A DNA stretch of 64,000 nucleotides from an uncultured Thermotogae bacterium (GTDB taxonomy: Bacteria > Thermotogota > Thermotogae > Mesoaciditogales > Mesoaciditogaceae): contig CAJXLN010000003.1 in NCBI GenBank assembly GCA_913056255.1, forward strand, positions 30,727-94,726, in the 5' to 3' direction. This document shows, in pieces, positions 61,056 to 64,000 of this stretch. The notes under the pieces were generated by a model. That model worked only from the letters and a program-made list of their open reading frames with translations. It made no database searches and was not told the DNA's origin. Position numbers and translations under genes: made by a program. Position 1 is the first letter of the stretch. Every line of letters starts with the position of its first letter.

Positions 61056-61609
61056 TTTTCTTCTCCTCGAGTGCTAGAAAGATGCGCGTCATCGGCACCT
61101 ATGAATACACCGTCTTCTCCATCGCACTCCATGAATTTCACGTAGATTCTCTCGTCCTTACGTGTCGGGATGAATTTTCCAAGTATATCCGGTTGTATGG
61201 GTAATTCACGTCTGTTTCTATCAACAAGCACTGCCAAGATGATTTTACTCGGTCGTCCAAAATCCATGATCTCATCCAGAGCCGCTCTTATGGTTCTGCC
61301 GGTGTGTATCACGTCATCAAAGAGAATGACTGCTCGTTCGTTTATGTCCACATTCATCTGTGTGCCTTTGACCTTTGGAACTCTAATGGATAACGCCGCA
61401 TCGTCTCGATGAAAGGTGATATCCACAATGCCGAAATCGTAAGATATCTCCTTTTCCTCGAAGAGTTTTAAAAATCTTTTGGCAAGATACACTCCCCTTG
61501 TCCGTATTCCGACCAAGACCGGAGATTGTCCATCCAATTTCTCAACCAGTTCATGAAACATTCTTTCTACTATCAACTCGATCTCATGTTTTTTAAGGAG
61601 CTTGCGCAT
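61052..61609 (-). CDS. pyrR: Bifunctional pyr operon regulator/uracil phosphoribosyltransferase
   Basis: LVGIRTRGVYLAKRF, VILFDDVIHTGRTIRAALDEIMDFGRP. Confidence 0.95.
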   Translation of the reverse strand: MRKLLKKHEIELIVERMFHELVEKLDGQSPVLVGIRTRGVYLAKRFLKLFEEKEISYDFGIVDITFHRDDAALSIRVPKVKGTQMNVDINERAVILFDDVIHTGRTIRAALDEIMDFGRPSKIILAVLVDRNRRELPIQPDILGKFIPTRKDERIYVKFMECDGEDGVFIGADDAHLSSTRGEEK

Positions 61610-61636
61610 CTGTTCACCTCCATTTTGGCAAAATAA

Positions 61637-61656
61637 AAGGACGCTTAAGCGTCCTT
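61637..61656 (-). terminator. Intrinsic terminator/attenuator upstream of pyrR
   Basis: - strand AAGGACGCTTAAGCGTCCTT followed by TTATTTTG. Confidence 0.8.
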
Positions 61657-61667
61657 AAAATAAAATT

Positions 61668-61763
61668 CTAAGAATCCAATAAAGATGGAAATCTTTCCCT
61701 CTTCTCCTTTTGCAAAGAGAGGAGTAACGATCTTAAATTCAAGATAATGCGAATAAAACGCAT
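61668..61763 (-). CDS. pyr operon leader peptide, 31 aa: MRFIRIILNLRSLLLSLQKEKRERFPSLLDS
   Basis: GGAGGTG SD, ATG 61763, TAG 61668-61670, 11 nt before the attenuator hairpin. Confidence 0.6.
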   Translation of the reverse strand: MRFIRIILNLRSLLLSLQKEKRERFPSLLDS

Positions 61764-61787
61764 CTTCCACCTCCAAGATTCAAAGGC

Positions 61788-61816
61788 ATTATACACAAAA
61801 ATTCTTACAGTGTCAA
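61788..61816 (-). promoter_or_regulatory. pyr operon promoter
   Basis: TTGACA (61816-61811), 17 bp, TATAAT (61793-61788): exact consensus. Confidence 0.9.
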
Positions 61817-61838
61817 TATCAAGTTGACTTGTTGAAAA

Positions 61839-62570
61839 TCACATCAAATTTTCAGAGAAAAAGCTAACAGTTTTTTCTATAACTGAAGATGACGCTTGAA
61901 CTGATGTAAAAACATGATCGGCGCCTTTCACCGGTACAAGTGTTCCATGATCGAATTCTTTAACGAGATCTTGACTGTGCTCGAATGGAACGGTGGGATC
62001 GGATGTACCATGCATGATGAGAACGGGCCCTGAATAGCGCTTGGCATTTTCAAAGGCATTCATAGTGAGTATCTCTTTTACGAACACATCGGAGATTTCG
62101 ATTCCTCCCACATCCAAACGCCCACCTTTTTCGATCTGATGAGGCATACCTCCAATTGTGAATACTTCCTTGTTCTTTGCAGCGGGCGCCCATAAACACA
62201 GAGCATCTGGTTTTAGAGTCGGCGCTGTAAGCAATGCGACCGTACCTCCCATTGACAATCCAAGAATCCCTAAGCGACCTTTGAATTTGTCTCGCGCGTA
62301 ATTTATCATTGCCCTGGCATCGGACATCTCAGAGGTAAGCGTCATCTCTTCAAAAGTTCCATCGCTGTCTCCTGAACCACGAAAGTCAAACCTTATGGAT
62401 GATATTCCCGCTTTTTCGAGTGCTCTTGACAATCTTGCAAATATAAAACTCTTTTCTATGTGGTTACCGGTAAAACCGTGAAACATGACGACTACGGGCG
62501 TGTTTGAACCCACATTGTGAACAATGCCAAAGATATTTTGTCCTTCATTTTCCAAAAAGATGGTTTCCAT
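61839..62570 (-). CDS. Alpha/beta hydrolase (serine esterase-like)
   Basis: VMFHGFTGN, LGLSMGG nucleophile elbow, MHGTSDPTVPFEHS, GADHVF. Confidence 0.9.
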   Translation of the reverse strand: METIFLENEGQNIFGIVHNVGSNTPVVVMFHGFTGNHIEKSFIFARLSRALEKAGISSIRFDFRGSGDSDGTFEEMTLTSEMSDARAMINYARDKFKGRLGILGLSMGGTVALLTAPTLKPDALCLWAPAAKNKEVFTIGGMPHQIEKGGRLDVGGIEISDVFVKEILTMNAFENAKRYSGPVLIMHGTSDPTVPFEHSQDLVKEFDHGTLVPVKGADHVFTSVQASSSVIEKTVSFFSENLM

Positions 62571-62576
62571 AAGATA

Positions 62577-63701
62577 TTAAGCCTCCTTCAGCCATTTCAA
62601 AACTTTTTCCAGTGCGCGTGCTACTACCTGATCCATGTTGTAATACTTGTATTCCGCAAGCCTTCCCACGAATAAAAACTCACCTGTGTCTTCCAATTTT
62701 GACACTTCTTTCATGTACTGTTCTCGTCTGTGCATGTTTTCGTCGGTCATGACAACGTAGTAAGGTTCACCCCGATCGATTGGATATTCGTAACATACAG
62801 TCGTTTTACTCGACTTCTGACCGGTCATATACTTGTACTCCGTGATCCTAGTCCAATCGTAGTCGTTGGGATAATTCACGACTGCCACAGGCTGGTAGTG
62901 CTCTTCTTCATGAGTTTCAAATACAAGTCTTAAAGATCTGTATTCAAGATCACCGTACATGTCATCAAAATATTCATCAAGCGGTCCCGTATACACGATC
63001 AATTTTCCCTTCAGTTCTTCAGCAATTTCAAAGTAATCACAATTAGTAAGAACGGAGATCTTTGGATGATCGAGTATGTTTTCGATCATCTTAGTGTAGC
63101 CGAATTTGGGAAGTCCCTGATATTGATCTGAGAAATATCTGCTGTCTCTGTTTGAACGTGTTGGTATTCTTTTTGCAACCTCAGCCGAAAGTTCTTTCGG
63201 ATCACGATTCCACTGTTTTCGAGTGTAATTCATGAAAAATTTCTCGTAAAGCCTTCTACCGACTTGTGAAATAACCGCATCTTCAAAATTTTCCGGTGGC
63301 TCTCTAAAATCAGAATATTTTACCTCTTGAGCTAAGAATTTTTCCACATCATTTGCCGATATTTCTAATCCAAAAAGTTGTGCAATCGTGTCGCGATTTA
63401 TCGGAAAAGGTACGAGCATCCCATCCACATAACTCAACACTTTGTGTTGATAATAATGCCACCTCGTGAATTTACTCAAGAATCTGAAAACCCTCTCGCT
63501 TTTGGTGTGAAATATATGTGGTCCATAAGTGTGAATCAATATCCCATCTTCATTGAATTCATCGTGGGCATGTCCCGCAATATGTTTCAATTTCTCCACT
63601 ACGAAAACGCGTTCTCCAGCTTCTGCTAAAACCCTTGCAGCTGTGGCACCAGCGAGACCGGCTCCCACCACTACACAAAAATTTTTCATGTTTCCCTCCA
63701 C
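62577..63701 (-). CDS. glf: UDP-galactopyranose mutase
   Basis: VVGAGLAGATAARVLAE, HTYGPHIFHT, NYTRKQWNRDPKEL. Confidence 0.95.
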   Translation of the reverse strand: MEGNMKNFCVVVGAGLAGATAARVLAEAGERVFVVEKLKHIAGHAHDEFNEDGILIHTYGPHIFHTKSERVFRFLSKFTRWHYYQHKVLSYVDGMLVPFPINRDTIAQLFGLEISANDVEKFLAQEVKYSDFREPPENFEDAVISQVGRRLYEKFFMNYTRKQWNRDPKELSAEVAKRIPTRSNRDSRYFSDQYQGLPKFGYTKMIENILDHPKISVLTNCDYFEIAEELKGKLIVYTGPLDEYFDDMYGDLEYRSLRLVFETHEEEHYQPVAVVNYPNDYDWTRITEYKYMTGQKSSKTTVCYEYPIDRGEPYYVVMTDENMHRREQYMKEVSKLEDTGEFLFVGRLAEYKYYNMDQVVARALEKVLKWLKEA

Positions 63702-63974
63702 TTACCTCATTATCCATTTTGGTGAATCTGAAAAGATATTTGCATTATAGCATTTTGCGGTATGTTGTGAACAAGGTGAGAATACGTACAAGATCATCAC
63801 AAGTGAACATGTTTCCTAAAGTCACAAGATCATGATCTAACAACTTCATCCCTACTGTCTCTCTGTAGTGCCTGTTCGGAACGTAGTACACGAGTGAGTT
63901 TGAACTATGTCCTTAATTTGTGCGCCAACTTTATAGCTTTGAGAACTAAATCTTTTTTCGCTTTTCAAGCGATG

Positions 63975-64000
63975 AGGAATTTTTTTCGAAGCCTTATCAA
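63975..64000. repeat. Copy 2 of dispersed 26-nt sequence, running off the window
   Basis: 25/26 identical to 31912-31937. Confidence 0.8.

Overview
64 kb of a Thermotogota-type chromosome (inferred from protein sequences and gene content; exact taxon not determinable here, a Mesoaciditogales/Thermotogales-like lineage is plausible). It is gene-dense and almost entirely core/housekeeping: pgk-gap, dnaX-ybaB, two prepilin-like genes, moeA-mogA, murC-tatD, rpsF-ssb-rpsR-rplI, rnz, NfeD/SPFH, murA, holA, ROK kinase, HD-GYP, M50 protease, rluA-lspA-cheR, PHP, yebC, SpoIIE-type phosphatase + response regulator, a TIGR03960/TIGR03936-type radical SAM pair, tsaB, HEAT protein, Mrp ATPase, ogt, lexA, cheW, purH, hom, a two-gene SUF (sufB/D-like + sufC), apgM, a PEGA-repeat surface protein, a CoADR/Nox-type flavoprotein, rfbA-like, a rplU-prp-rpmA-ECF-rplM-rpsI-dnaG-rpoD macro-operon, a PLD protein, a pyrR-B-C-K-D-F operon and glf. 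I found no rRNA, tRNA, CRISPR, prophage or intact IS. Items not in the ORF track: truncated pgk at the left edge, a large SRP RNA (about 19386-19664), a pyr-operon leader with a consensus promoter, a 31-codon leader ORF and a terminator, an S6:S18-type leader upstream of rpsF, a 38-aa small ORF with RBS and terminator, and a decayed RAYT-like transposase next to a structured intergenic segment that carries a 26-nt sequence repeated at the right window edge. No obvious new multi-gene system was found; the best leads are regulatory RNAs and divergent catalytic domains (LexA, PurH).
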